From: an uncultured Christensenella sp.
GTDB taxonomy: Bacteria > Bacillota > Clostridia > Christensenellales > Pumilibacteraceae
Length of the DNA: 64,000 bases
Reading direction: 5' to 3'
Assembly: GCA_910577945.1 (NCBI GenBank)
Contig: CAJTNI010000007.1
Coordinates: forward strand, 1-64,000
Positions 17,345 through 25,524 of the stretch are shown piece after piece. Position 1 is the first letter of the stretch. Every line of letters begins with the position of its first letter. Below the pieces are notes generated by a model. That model searched no databases. It saw nothing but the letters and a program-made list of their open reading frames with translations, and had not been told where the DNA came from. The position numbers and the translations under genes are program-made.

Positions 17345-18478
17345 TTATTGCGCAAGCAAACGCGCCGTGCCGTCCGAGCACTTTACCGTTTCCGCGCTCA
17401 CGCCCTGCGTCCAATTTTCGCCCTTTGTCACGTTCGCCCATTCGGCGAGCGTGCCGCCGAACTCGATTTCCGCCAGTCCGTCGCAGCCGCCGAACGCGCG
17501 CGCGCCGATTTCCGTCGCCGTGTCGGGAATAAATACCGCCGTCAAGCCTCCGTACCCGCAAAACGCGTACGCGGAAATCCTTTGCAAGCCGTCGTCCAAA
17601 ACCGCCTCCGTCAGCAGCCCGTCGTCGGTGTAAAATCGCTGCGCGCAATAGAGCGGGTTAGCAAACTCGTTTCCGAACTCTATTGCGCACCACTGCGTCG
17701 CGCTGCCCGTATACGCCGCGTCGACTAAGCGGTCGCTCGGCGCAAAGGCGTCGCTTTGGATTATGCGAACGGTATACGGAATTTCCACGCGTTCGAGCCC
17801 GCACTCGCGCCTGAACCTGCACGCGACGATACCGACAACCGCTTTACCCTCCGCCTCGTTCGGAATGCGCAGCGTATTCAGCGCGCGCTCGTGATATCCC
17901 GTGACGGCAAGCTCGTCGGGATTATCTTTCATCGCCGAATAATATATGCCGTCCACATGGTTGTAAATTCGCGCGGCGCGCGCCAACGCGCCGACGCGCC
18001 AATCGTCGTAAATGGGGAAAATAAACCAAAATAAAACGAGCGAAAACGCCGTCGCCAGCCCTATCGCGTTGACGTACGCGGCGAACTCGCGGTGATTGTC
18101 GAACAGCAGCGTCGTCGCGCAAACGACAGTCCCCGCACCCGTCATTATCCAAAACCATTTCGATACAAAGAACACGCACGCGTCGCCCGCAATGCACAGC
18201 GCAGGACCTACGACTGCGCCGACCGCGAAAACGTCGGGCAGAGACTTGTCGCTGCCTTCCGTCTCGAATATCCAAAACCCCGCGACAAAACCCAACGCCG
18301 TCAGCACGAGGATTGCCGCAATGAATATCCAAAACCGCGCCGTGCGATGCGTGCCGCAAATATGGCTGTTAAAGTACAAGAAAAATACGACAGACCCGCC
18401 TATCAGCGCCGCCGACAACAAAACCGCCAGCATGGACGGAATAATCTTCTTGCTTTTCTCCATCGCATTCACCGTCAT
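17345..18478 (-). CDS. Multi-pass membrane protein with BspA-type leucine-rich repeats
   Basis: The 377-residue protein has about five N-terminal membrane spans (residues 12-170) and a C-terminal domain with BspA-like LRR_5 repeats: LRIPNEAEG, VEIPYTVRIIQSDAF, ISAYAFCGYGGLTAVFIPDTATEIG split over two repeats. Such repeats often bind proteins. The ATG overlaps the stop of the upstream lipoprotein gene by 4 bp, so both are made together. Specific role unknown. Confidence 0.75.
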   Translation of the reverse strand: MTVNAMEKSKKIIPSMLAVLLSAALIGGSVVFFLYFNSHICGTHRTARFWIFIAAILVLTALGFVAGFWIFETEGSDKSLPDVFAVGAVVGPALCIAGDACVFFVSKWFWIMTGAGTVVCATTLLFDNHREFAAYVNAIGLATAFSLVLFWFIFPIYDDWRVGALARAARIYNHVDGIYYSAMKDNPDELAVTGYHERALNTLRIPNEAEGKAVVGIVACRFRRECGLERVEIPYTVRIIQSDAFAPSDRLVDAAYTGSATQWCAIEFGNEFANPLYCAQRFYTDDGLLTEAVLDDGLQRISAYAFCGYGGLTAVFIPDTATEIGARAFGGCDGLAEIEFGGTLAEWANVTKGENWTQGVSAETVKCSDGTARLLAQ

Positions 18479-20064
18479 TTAGCCGTCGAGCCGCCGTCCG
18501 CGCCGCGCTTACCGTTATCGCCGCCCGAGGCAACGCCCTGATACCCGTTGCCGCCGCTACCGCCCGAACCGCCCGCGCCGCCTGTTCCGCCTTGCGCAGA
18601 GTAGTACGCGTTTTCGTCAATCGCCTGCGCGTAAATGCCCGCGCCGCCGTTGCCGCCCGCGCCGCCGTGCAAAACGACCTCGCCCGCGTTTAACCGTACG
18701 AACTCCTTTACGCTCACGCCGTTGCCGCCGTCGCCGCCACGCCCGCCGACGCCGCCCCTCAGCGGGGTCTCGTGCCCGACCGATTTGCCCGTCGCGTCCG
18801 CGCCGTCGCTACCGTGACCGCCGTCGCCGCCGTAGCATACCAGCTTGCCGCCCTTTTCGTCCATTTCCACCGTAAGCGAGTTGGCGACTATCGCGCTCGC
18901 GCCGTCGCCGCCGCTATTGCCCTCGCCGTCGGCGTTCGCGCCCGACCCGCCGCACACCGTCAACGTAGAATTGCCTACCACCGTGACGTCGCCGTACGCG
19001 TCGATTGCCGCCGCGCCGTCGACCGCCGTCGATATGCCGTTGCTTTCGCCCATACAGCAAATAACGAGTCTGCGCGCGTTGCCCGTGGGCGCGCACACCG
19101 TGCCGTTGGGCGAATCGCCTTGTATATGCGCGTTGTACAAAATAACGAGCGCGTCGGACTCTCCGCCCACGACAGCAATATCTACGCTCTCGTACAGCTT
19201 GTCCGCGTCGCCGTACAACAGCACCGCGCGGTCGTCGCTCACGTTGATTTTGCCCGACCCGAACGCGTCGAGGTCTATAAACGTACCCAAACACCCGACG
19301 AAAAGCTCTACGTTCGCCGTCAGCTCGCCCAAAAACGGCTTGCCGTCCGCCGTAGACCAGCCCGTGACGTCCAGCCCGTTGTGCTTGACGCCGCGCGCCG
19401 CTTCTACTATATGCGTGCCGTATTCCACCGTTTTCTCGTCCAGCAGCGTTTTACCGTCGCCCGACTGCGAGTAAAACTCCACCTTGACGGGCGCGTTCGA
19501 CACCGCCGCATACAGCTTGACGCCGTAGCCGTCGTCGAGCGTATAACTTTCGCCGTTCATTGTTTTAAACCCTTCGGCAACCTTGCCGTCGCCGTCCGCC
19601 ACCATCGCGCCGTCGCTCTCGGCAGTGTACCAGCCGTCGAACCGCCGCGCCGCGTCAAGCTCCAATATCGGCAAATCGCCTACCTCGCCGCCGTACTCGG
19701 CGCTCCGCACGCCCGCGGTTGAAAGCTCGCCCTCGTCGTACACAAACTCGAATTCGCACACGCGCGGCACGAAACGCACGTACAGCGCAACGTCCTTGCC
19801 GTCGGCAAACGGGCGCACGCTCTTGCCGTCCGCACCCACGTATTTTACGCCGCCGCGCTCCGCATCGTACAGCCCGTCGAATACGTACCCGTCCTTTTGC
19901 GGAATTTCGGCAATCGCGTATTCCTCGCCCATGCGCGCTTCTATAACATACTCTTCCCCGTACGTATAACGCAGCGAATACGCTTCGTCGCCCCCGCCGC
20001 AGCCGATTAGCGCGCCGCAAAGCGCGACAAGCGCCGCAAAAACCCATAACGTTCTTTTCTTCAT
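18475..20064 (-). CDS. Lipoprotein with InlB-type repeats and glycine-rich C-terminus
   Basis: The 529-residue protein has a lipobox (LIGC, Cys near residue 22). Three or so InlB B-repeat-like (Flg_new) modules follow, marked by GYVFDGLYDAE, RFDGWYTAES and LDVTGWSTADGKP. The middle resembles the carbohydrate-binding-like beta domain often paired with these. The last ~150 residues are Gly-rich (GGDGGHGSDG, GGAGGNGGAG), similar to collagen- or PGRS-like tracts. It is probably a surface adhesin or scaffold. GAGGACG precedes the ATG. Confidence 0.75.
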   Translation of the reverse strand: MKKRTLWVFAALVALCGALIGCGGGDEAYSLRYTYGEEYVIEARMGEEYAIAEIPQKDGYVFDGLYDAERGGVKYVGADGKSVRPFADGKDVALYVRFVPRVCEFEFVYDEGELSTAGVRSAEYGGEVGDLPILELDAARRFDGWYTAESDGAMVADGDGKVAEGFKTMNGESYTLDDGYGVKLYAAVSNAPVKVEFYSQSGDGKTLLDEKTVEYGTHIVEAARGVKHNGLDVTGWSTADGKPFLGELTANVELFVGCLGTFIDLDAFGSGKINVSDDRAVLLYGDADKLYESVDIAVVGGESDALVILYNAHIQGDSPNGTVCAPTGNARRLVICCMGESNGISTAVDGAAAIDAYGDVTVVGNSTLTVCGGSGANADGEGNSGGDGASAIVANSLTVEMDEKGGKLVCYGGDGGHGSDGADATGKSVGHETPLRGGVGGRGGDGGNGVSVKEFVRLNAGEVVLHGGAGGNGGAGIYAQAIDENAYYSAQGGTGGAGGSGGSGGNGYQGVASGGDNGKRGADGGSTAK

Positions 20065-20184
20065 TTCGTCCTCCGACGTTGTAATTTATAATAGCCCGAG
20101 TCGCGAACGCGGTCTGCCCAGAGCCTCGCGCCGAGCTGAATACGCTAATAAAATACCACAAAAATTTGCGCACGTCAACAAAAT

Positions 20185-20214
20185 CACTACTATAACACAG
20201 ATATAGCAGTAGTG
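20185..20214. promoter_or_regulatory. 30-bp dyad, likely operator of the XRE regulator
   Basis: Outer arms CACTACT and AGTAGTG are a perfect inverted repeat. The site lies 20 bp before the XRE gene and between it and the divergent lipoprotein gene at 20064. Confidence 0.5.
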
Positions 20215-20234
20215 AAAATTGATAAACTAGTCAT

Positions 20235-20483
20235 ATGAATTTAAATCAATACATTGCCGAAAAGCTGGAAAAATTGCGCAAGGAAAAGCGCATGGGCGTT
20301 TACACACTATGCAACAAAGCCGCAATTTCGTATGAAACGTACAGGAGCATCAGAAAAAACAGGAACAAGGATATTTACCTGCGCACGCTGCTTATACTGC
20401 TGCGCACGCTGGAAATCTCGCCCGCGGAATTTTTCGACGATTGCGCGTTTACAAACGGCGATATAGATTTCGACTTTAAATAA
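20235..20483 (+). CDS. Small XRE-type helix-turn-helix regulator
   Basis: The 82-residue protein is almost only a helix-turn-helix domain: 'KLRKEKRMGVYTLCNKAAISYETYRSI' split as helices 1-3, then IYLRTLLILLRTLEISPAEFF. The tail is acidic (GDIDFDFK). It has no ligand or peptidase domain. A dyad just upstream suggests autoregulation and perhaps control of the divergent surface-protein operon at 20064. Confidence 0.85.
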   Translation: MNLNQYIAEKLEKLRKEKRMGVYTLCNKAAISYETYRSIRKNRNKDIYLRTLLILLRTLEISPAEFFDDCAFTNGDIDFDFK

Positions 20484-20500
20484 AGCCTTTCGCACTGCAA

Positions 20501-20533
20501 AAGCGGCGTATCGAGCCGAACGATACGCCGCTT
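20501..20533. terminator. Bidirectional terminator
   Basis: A perfect 13-bp stem (AAGCGGCGTATCG with CGATACGCCGCTT) and 7-nt loop lie between the converging XRE gene and the histidine-kinase gene. Confidence 0.85.
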
Positions 20534-20553
20534 ATTATTTACCGCGAATTACG

Positions 20554-22098
20554 TTATTTACCGCGCGCCAGCTCGAACCAAAAAGTAGTGCCTTCGCCGA
20601 GCTCGGACCGTACGCCGTAGCTCGCGCCGTGCGCTATGAGAATGTTCTTGCAAATGGACAGCCCCAAGCCCGAGCCGACAACGGCGCGCGTGGCGCGTTC
20701 CGCGCGGTAGTATCTGTCCCACACCGCTTCCAGCTCGTCCGCGGCGATGCCGTTGCCGTGGTCGCTCACCTCGACGCGCACTCCGCCGTCTATGTTCGTC
20801 ACGCGCAAAATCACGGTCTTGTCGTCGCCGCAGTAGTTTATCGCGTTGCCGAGCAGGTTGTAAAGCACCTGCTCTATGCGCGCCTTGTCGCAGCGCGCCA
20901 GCGCGTTCTTTTCTATCTCCGTTCGGAAAACGACGCCGTCGCGCTCGACGAAAATATCGAACTGCGCGAGTACCGACTTGGCGATATGCGACACGTTGGT
21001 GTTTTCGAACTTGAACTCCGCCACGCCCGACGACAGCTTGGAATAGTTCATAACGTCGCCGACCAGCGCGGTCAGCCTGTCCGCCTCCGAAATAATCACA
21101 TCGGCGGTGCTTATGCGCTTTTTCTCGCCGAGCGGCATGTCGCGCAGCATTTCCGCATAGCCCTTAATCATTGTCAGCGGCGTGCGGATATCGTGCGACA
21201 CGTTGGCTATGATATCGCGCTGCATTTTTTCGGTTTTTTTCAGCTCGTCCTTAGCCGAGTTGAGCGCGTGCGCGAGGTTGTCGTACTCCTCGTACCCGCC
21301 GCCCGTGAACACTACGTTAAAGTCGCCGTCCGCCAGCCTTTTCGCCTTTTGCGAAAAATCGACGAGCCGCCGCGTTTGGAACTTGGACGCAAACACCGAA
21401 AACGCCACCGCAAGCGCGAGCACTACCAGCGTGCCGAAAATAAGCACGTAGATTATTTTCATCGTTTGCGCGTTGAATATTTCGTACGGCTTGACTATAA
21501 GCAGATACGCCGTCGATTTTACGTTCTGCCCGATGAGCACGTCGTGCGTGCTGCCGTACAGCATGAACGTGCCGATGGACGTGTCCGCTATCCTCGGCTC
21601 GTCGCGCTTCGTGAATATGTCGTCGAGCCGCAGCTCGGACATAATAATTTCAAACGCCTCGGTGCTTTCGTCCTTGACGTTGCCCATGGAGTCGACGGAA
21701 AACAGCACGCGCAAATCGCCGTCGCCGTCCACCTCGAACACCGCCGCCGACACGCCGTCCTCGCGCGCCGAATGCTTGATACGCTCCACGTAATAGCGCA
21801 TGCTCAAATCGTCCGCGCGAATCGGGAAAATCGCCGACGCTTCGCGCCCGACGTCTCTGAACTCGGACGTTTGCAATTGTCCGTAGATGCTGTATAGAAA
21901 AATAAAAAACGTAGTCCACAACAGCGTCAAAAGCACCACCGCATACGTTAGGTAGCTCAGCCCCATGCGGCTCTTGACGCTCTTTATAACGCGCTTTTTC
22001 TCGGGCGCGGCGGGCGCCGCGGCTTCCGCATGCTCGGGTGCGCAAAACTCTATCGCGCCGCTCTCGCCCGCGTTTTCGCTTTCGTCGATTTTGCTCAT
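20554..22098 (-). CDS. Orphan sensor histidine kinase
   Basis: The 514-residue protein has a cytoplasmic N-terminus, a first span (about 50-75), an extracytoplasmic sensor region (about 75-215), a second span (about 218-240), a HAMP-like linker, a HisKA domain with NVSHDIRTPLTMIKGYAEML (phospho-His) and an HATPase_c domain with N box GNAINYCGDD, G1 DHGNGI and G2 GSGLGLSI. No response regulator lies on either side, which is unusual for this kinase class. The ATG at 22098 is supported by a promoter 6 nt upstream (leaderless). Confidence 0.92.
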   Translation of the reverse strand: MSKIDESENAGESGAIEFCAPEHAEAAAPAAPEKKRVIKSVKSRMGLSYLTYAVVLLTLLWTTFFIFLYSIYGQLQTSEFRDVGREASAIFPIRADDLSMRYYVERIKHSAREDGVSAAVFEVDGDGDLRVLFSVDSMGNVKDESTEAFEIIMSELRLDDIFTKRDEPRIADTSIGTFMLYGSTHDVLIGQNVKSTAYLLIVKPYEIFNAQTMKIIYVLIFGTLVVLALAVAFSVFASKFQTRRLVDFSQKAKRLADGDFNVVFTGGGYEEYDNLAHALNSAKDELKKTEKMQRDIIANVSHDIRTPLTMIKGYAEMLRDMPLGEKKRISTADVIISEADRLTALVGDVMNYSKLSSGVAEFKFENTNVSHIAKSVLAQFDIFVERDGVVFRTEIEKNALARCDKARIEQVLYNLLGNAINYCGDDKTVILRVTNIDGGVRVEVSDHGNGIAADELEAVWDRYYRAERATRAVVGSGLGLSICKNILIAHGASYGVRSELGEGTTFWFELARGK

Positions 22099-22104
22099 AC
22101 CGCA

Positions 22105-22133
22105 ATTATACCAAACCGCCGCGTAATTGTCAA
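22105..22133 (-). promoter_or_regulatory. Promoter giving a leaderless mRNA for the histidine kinase
   Basis: Minus strand: TTGACA (22128-22133), 17 bp, TATAAT (22105-22110), then 6 nt to the ATG at 22098. No SD site. Confidence 0.75.
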
Positions 22134-22219
22134 TCCCCGCGCACGCACGGCGCGCCGACGCACACTCGCAACGCAGCGCCCGTTCGGCTGCTGCGGCATG
22201 CCGCCTAATTTTTCGCAAG

Positions 22220-22277
22220 CAAAAACCCGTCCGTACCGGGTGTGTCCGACTGTGGTCGCCACCCCGTAAGACGGGTT
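22220..22277 (-). terminator. Terminator of the zinc-ribbon gene
   Basis: On the minus strand AACCCGTC pairs with GACGGGTT across a loop that has its own smaller stem, followed by a T run. It lies 8 bp beyond the stop at 22285. Confidence 0.7.
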
Positions 22278-22284
22278 GAATTAA

Positions 22285-22458
22285 CTAGTTGCCGCGCTGG
22301 GGGCGAGCGGCGGCGCGCTTTGCCTTATGCGCCTTTCTGCATTCGGGGCAACGCGTAGGCTCGTGCTCGAAGCCCTTTTCGGCGTAAAACTCCTGCTCGC
22401 CTGCGGTGAACGTAAATTCCTTGCCGCAGTCTCTGCAAGTCAAAACCTTGTCTGTCAT
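22285..22458 (-). CDS. Small zinc-ribbon protein
   Basis: The 57-residue protein has two Cys pairs, LTCRDCGKEFTF and TRCPECRKAHK, separated by a segment with FYAEKGF, which matches the short 'probable zinc-binding' (zf-trcl-like) proteins of Firmicutes. The tail is Lys/Arg-rich and may bind nucleic acid. The start at 22458 was chosen at the ATG after AAAGGAGAC; the longer frame is an intergenic read-through. Function unknown. Confidence 0.8.
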   Translation of the reverse strand: MTDKVLTCRDCGKEFTFTAGEQEFYAEKGFEHEPTRCPECRKAHKAKRAAARPQRGN

Positions 22459-22694
22459 AGAGTGCCTTGTCTCCTTTAAAGATTCAAATTCAAATCGGGC
22501 AAGTATAGACGCCCCATGACTCGAAGTCGCCCTACGCGCTGTAATTAAACTTGTGGTTATATTATAACACAAGAAACCGCGCATGTCAAACACTTTGCGG
22601 CGGCGATTATTTTCGTAAAACCGCGCGCGCTATCATCGTAAATCGCGTTTATTCTGCGCGCCGCGCGCGCACTCGCTACCTCGCGCCGCTTTGG

Positions 22695-23639
22695 TCACGC
22701 CCCGCCGTCGATATTCTTTTTCATGAGCTCGGCAAGCTTCAAATACTTTTCGACCGTCGCCGAGCCGCTCGCCGCGGCGTAGTCGCGCAGGTCGGATACA
22801 AGCGTATTCAGCGCGGCGGCGTCCTTGCTCCTGACGACGCATTCGGTGCGCGACGCGGCGTTCCAATTCATAAGCCCCGTATTTTCGGGGTAGTACGAGA
22901 GCATAGCCGTCGAGTATTCGGCGACAAACTCGGCGTCGCCCTTTTTCATTTGCTCCTCGAACACGTCGAATATATGCGCGCGCCGCCAATCAATAAACGG
23001 CTTGTACCAATTATAAAGCTTGACCGACCCGCCGAGCTCGGTTTCGTCGCCTATGAGCTGCGACCCGCGCACGCGCGCCGCCGCCGCGTACACGTCGTTT
23101 GTGCACAACAGCTCGCAAAGCTGCGCGTCGAACTCCTCGTCGAGCGGCTCGTTGGTCGCGTCCAAATAGAAATAATACGTATACCACAGCGGTCGCAAAT
23201 CCTTAAAAAGATTGCACACGAGATATACTGCGGCGTACAGCGAAAGCTGAGGAATGGGCGCGCGGTCCTGCGGCGGAATAACGCCCGACGCGAGCATGCG
23301 CTCGTACAGCGGCGAGCCGAAATCGTACTTTATAAAATCCTCGCCGCGCCGCCGAAACCAACGTCCGCCCACCGCGAGCGCGTCCGACGACGCCGCCGCG
23401 CGCTCGAACGCCTGCGGATTGACCGCGTAATCGGGGTGGCGCTGCGGCTCTATGAGAAAGCAGCAGCCGTATTCGAACAGCGTGTTCGGCGGCGCGCCCA
23501 CGTACTCGGGATACACCGCGCACGCAAAGCAGTACAGATTGAACAAAAGCGAACGCTTTTGCTCGTAGCTCAAATCGCTGTCGCCCACCGCCTCGAACGT
23601 CGGCTCGAAAAGCTCTTTTATCGTGTCTTTAAGTTCCAT
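22695..23639 (-). CDS. Conserved-looking protein of unknown function
   Basis: The 314-residue protein has no signal peptide or membrane span and appears mostly helical (for example YEQKRSLLFNLYCFACAVY). It has several Cys and many aromatic residues. I do not recognise a family. Its start is well defined by a promoter 6 nt upstream (leaderless). The gene ends about 237 bp before the zinc-ribbon gene start. Confidence 0.7.
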   Translation of the reverse strand: MELKDTIKELFEPTFEAVGDSDLSYEQKRSLLFNLYCFACAVYPEYVGAPPNTLFEYGCCFLIEPQRHPDYAVNPQAFERAAASSDALAVGGRWFRRRGEDFIKYDFGSPLYERMLASGVIPPQDRAPIPQLSLYAAVYLVCNLFKDLRPLWYTYYFYLDATNEPLDEEFDAQLCELLCTNDVYAAAARVRGSQLIGDETELGGSVKLYNWYKPFIDWRRAHIFDVFEEQMKKGDAEFVAEYSTAMLSYYPENTGLMNWNAASRTECVVRSKDAAALNTLVSDLRDYAAASGSATVEKYLKLAELMKKNIDGGA

Positions 23640-23645
23640 GGCTTT

Positions 23646-23674
23646 ATTATACCGACACGCGTGCGGTTTGTCAA
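23646..23674 (-). promoter_or_regulatory. Promoter giving a leaderless mRNA for the 314-aa protein
   Basis: Minus strand: TTGACA (23669-23674), 17 bp, TATAAT (23646-23651), then 6 nt to the ATG at 23639. Confidence 0.75.
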
Positions 23675-23769
23675 GACGATGGAACGCGCGCGCCCAATCT
23701 TACGGCTGTAATCGTCGGCGCGTGAAGTAAGAACGCGGCGCGTAGCGGAGAAATATTCCATTTACCCAA

Positions 23770-24445
23770 AAAAAGATTTCTCGACTGCGCTCGAAATGAC
23801 ACCGATATGTTATTATCTATTCGGGTGCGCGGCAAAACCACTACCAAAGCAAACACACGGCATTCGCCAAGCCTTCGGCTTGCGCTCGAAATAAGCCTGC
23901 GGCTTGCTACGTAGGAAAACATATGGGCTAAACCAATTATTCGGGTGCGCGGCAAAAGCCGCTCCGCTCGAAATGACGTCGATATTACTATCTATTCGGG
24001 TGTACGGCAAAACCACCGTCAAAAGCAAACACACGGCATTCGCCAAGCCTTCGGCTTGCACACGGCATACGCCAAGCCATTGGTCTGTTTCGACAGAAGC
24101 GGTGCGGTTTTATGACGTCATTTCGACTGCGCGCGTAGTATTATGTACGGCAACAACAGCGAATATGAATATTGCCTTCGGTCATTCGCGAGTGAGCAAC
24201 GAGGCGCGTAGCGGAAGAAAGATTTCTCGACTGCGCTCGAAATGACGTCGATATGTTATTATCTATTCGGGTGCGCGGCAAAAACCGCTCCGCTCGAAAT
24301 GACGTCGATATGTTACTATCTATTCGGGTGTACGGCAAAACCACTACCAAAGCAAACACACGGCATACGCCAAGCCTTTGGCTTGCACACGGCATTCGTC
24401 AAACATTTGGTTTGCACACGGCGTTCGCCAAGCCTTTGGCTTGCG
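23770..24445. repeat. Cluster of short dispersed repeats (three motif types)
   Basis: This gene-free stretch is built from three motifs in recurring order. Motif B (TTTCTCGACTGCGCTCGAAA) is at 23777 and 24222, with half copies at 23958 and 24287. Motif C (TATTCGGGTGCGCGGCAAAA or close variants) is at 23818, 23938, 23992, 24263 and 24319. Motif A, a small hairpin in GCCAAGCCTTCGGCTTGC, is at about 23865, 24042, 24370 and 24427. Motif B resembles REP-like sequences widespread in bacterial intergenic DNA. Spacing is irregular, so this is not a CRISPR array. Confidence 0.8.
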
Positions 24446-24449
24446 CAAA

Positions 24450-25016
24450 TCAAACAATTCTCATAATGCCCATAAAAATAAAAATCACGCCGCCTGCGAC
24501 CGCCGCGCCGCCGCCGGCGCTCACGCCGAACCTTTTGCCCATTACATACCCGCCGACGTACGCCGCATACGTGATTACGGCTATGACCGCCAGCCCGACG
24601 ACAATCGCGCCGACGCTCCACTCGGAAAGCACAAAGCCCGCCGTCAACGCGTCCGCCGACGTGGCGAGGCTTTGCGCCAGCAACGCGCCCGCGCCGCTCC
24701 TGCCCGTCTCCGCCGCAGGCGCGCCGTACAAGCCCTCGTACACCGACTTTATGCCGAGCGCGACGAAAACCGCCGCCGCCACCGCGCCGAGGTACGCGCC
24801 CGACGCGTCCAGCCTCGCGGTCGCCGCGCGCACGCACACAGTGCCTATCCCCGCCGCCGCGGCATGGAACACGGCAAAGATTACCGCCGCGCCCAGAACG
24901 CGCGCCCATACGAGCCGCAGCGCTTTAAGCCCGTTGGACAGCGCGGCAAGGAACGCGTCGGCGGCGATACCCACGCCGAGCAGTATGCTCGCTAAAAAAA
25001 CCGCGGTGTCCGTCAT
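24450..25016 (-). CDS. mntP: MntP-family manganese efflux pump
   Basis: The 188-residue protein has six membrane spans and the two internal repeats of MntP (YebN): GIAADAFLAALSNGL in the first half and SLATSADALTAGFVLS in the second, with the Asp residues that bind Mn2+. It exports excess Mn2+. The gene is preceded by a weak SD (AAGAGAT). No Mn riboswitch (yybP-ykoY) was recognised in the short upstream region. Confidence 0.9.
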   Translation of the reverse strand: MTDTAVFLASILLGVGIAADAFLAALSNGLKALRLVWARVLGAAVIFAVFHAAAAGIGTVCVRAATARLDASGAYLGAVAAAVFVALGIKSVYEGLYGAPAAETGRSGAGALLAQSLATSADALTAGFVLSEWSVGAIVVGLAVIAVITYAAYVGGYVMGKRFGVSAGGGAAVAGGVIFIFMGIMRIV

Positions 25017-25146
25017 ATCTCTTGCAGTGTATGAGCGGCGCGCCGCGGCGGTTACAGTTTTGCGCGCGCGAAATTACAAGCGCCGCAAGCAAATTTTTTT
25101 CGTTAAACGCACAAATTCGGCGAAAAACATGCTACAATAAAGTGAC

Positions 25147-25161
25147 ACACGAATTTCGTGT
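25147..25161. promoter_or_regulatory. 15-bp perfect palindrome, operator-like
   Basis: ACACGAATTTCGTGT lies between a TACAAT -10 (25133-25138) and the start of the XRE pseudogene, the normal place for an autorepressor site. Confidence 0.55.
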
Positions 25162-25184
25162 AATACCGTTTTCGAGGCGTTAGC

Positions 25185-25456
25185 ATGAAAACTATTCACG
25201 GCTGAACAAGCTTGGCGAAAAATTAAACTACTATCTATCGTTAAAGGGCTGGTCGCAGCAGCAGCTCGCCGACAAGCTCGGCACGACGCAGCAGTCAATC
25301 AGCAGGTGGATAAACGGGTAGACCGAGCCCGAGCCGGACGACTTGCTTTTGGCTTGCTATTTTTTGGAGGAAGACCCCAACGAGCTGTTGGGCTACAACG
25401 ATATCCCGCGCGACGAATTCAAAAAATTCGACGGCATGTTCAAGCCCAAAAAATAA
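25185..25456 (+). pseudogene. XRE helix-turn-helix regulator, inactivated
   Basis: A clear XRE domain is readable from 25208: KLGEKLNYYLSLKGWSQQQL, then TTQQSISRWING, a TAG stop at 25319-25321, then TEPEPDDLLLACYFL to TAA at 25454-25456. The only upstream ATG (25185) is in another frame. So the gene has both a frameshift near its start and an internal stop where a Lys or Gln is usual (NGKTEP). Its terminator seems to have been split by the mobile element that begins a few bases later. Confidence 0.85.
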
Positions 25457-25464
25457 GACGAGCG
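25448..25464. repeat. Left host flank: first arm of a split terminator hairpin
   Basis: AAAAAATAAGACGAGCG is the inverted match (one mismatch) of 33421-33438. Joined, the two arms would form a terminator just after the XRE stop codon. Confidence 0.55.
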
Positions 25465-25524
25465 CAAATGTGGCGGTGTCATAGGGATTATTTAGTTCCT
25501 AAGAGAGACGGTATAGCAAAATTG

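Noticed and set aside
18475..18960. Collagen-like triple-helix domain
   Set aside because: The Gly-rich tail does not keep a strict Gly-X-Y period; it is closer to PGRS-type low complexity.
23770..24445. CRISPR array
   Set aside because: Repeats are irregularly spaced, of three types and mostly shorter than CRISPR repeats, with repeated rather than unique sequence between them. No cas gene is near.
24253..25140. 295-codon plus-strand frame over the repeat cluster and mntP
   Set aside because: Its first part is repeat DNA and the rest is antisense to mntP, which has clear family motifs.
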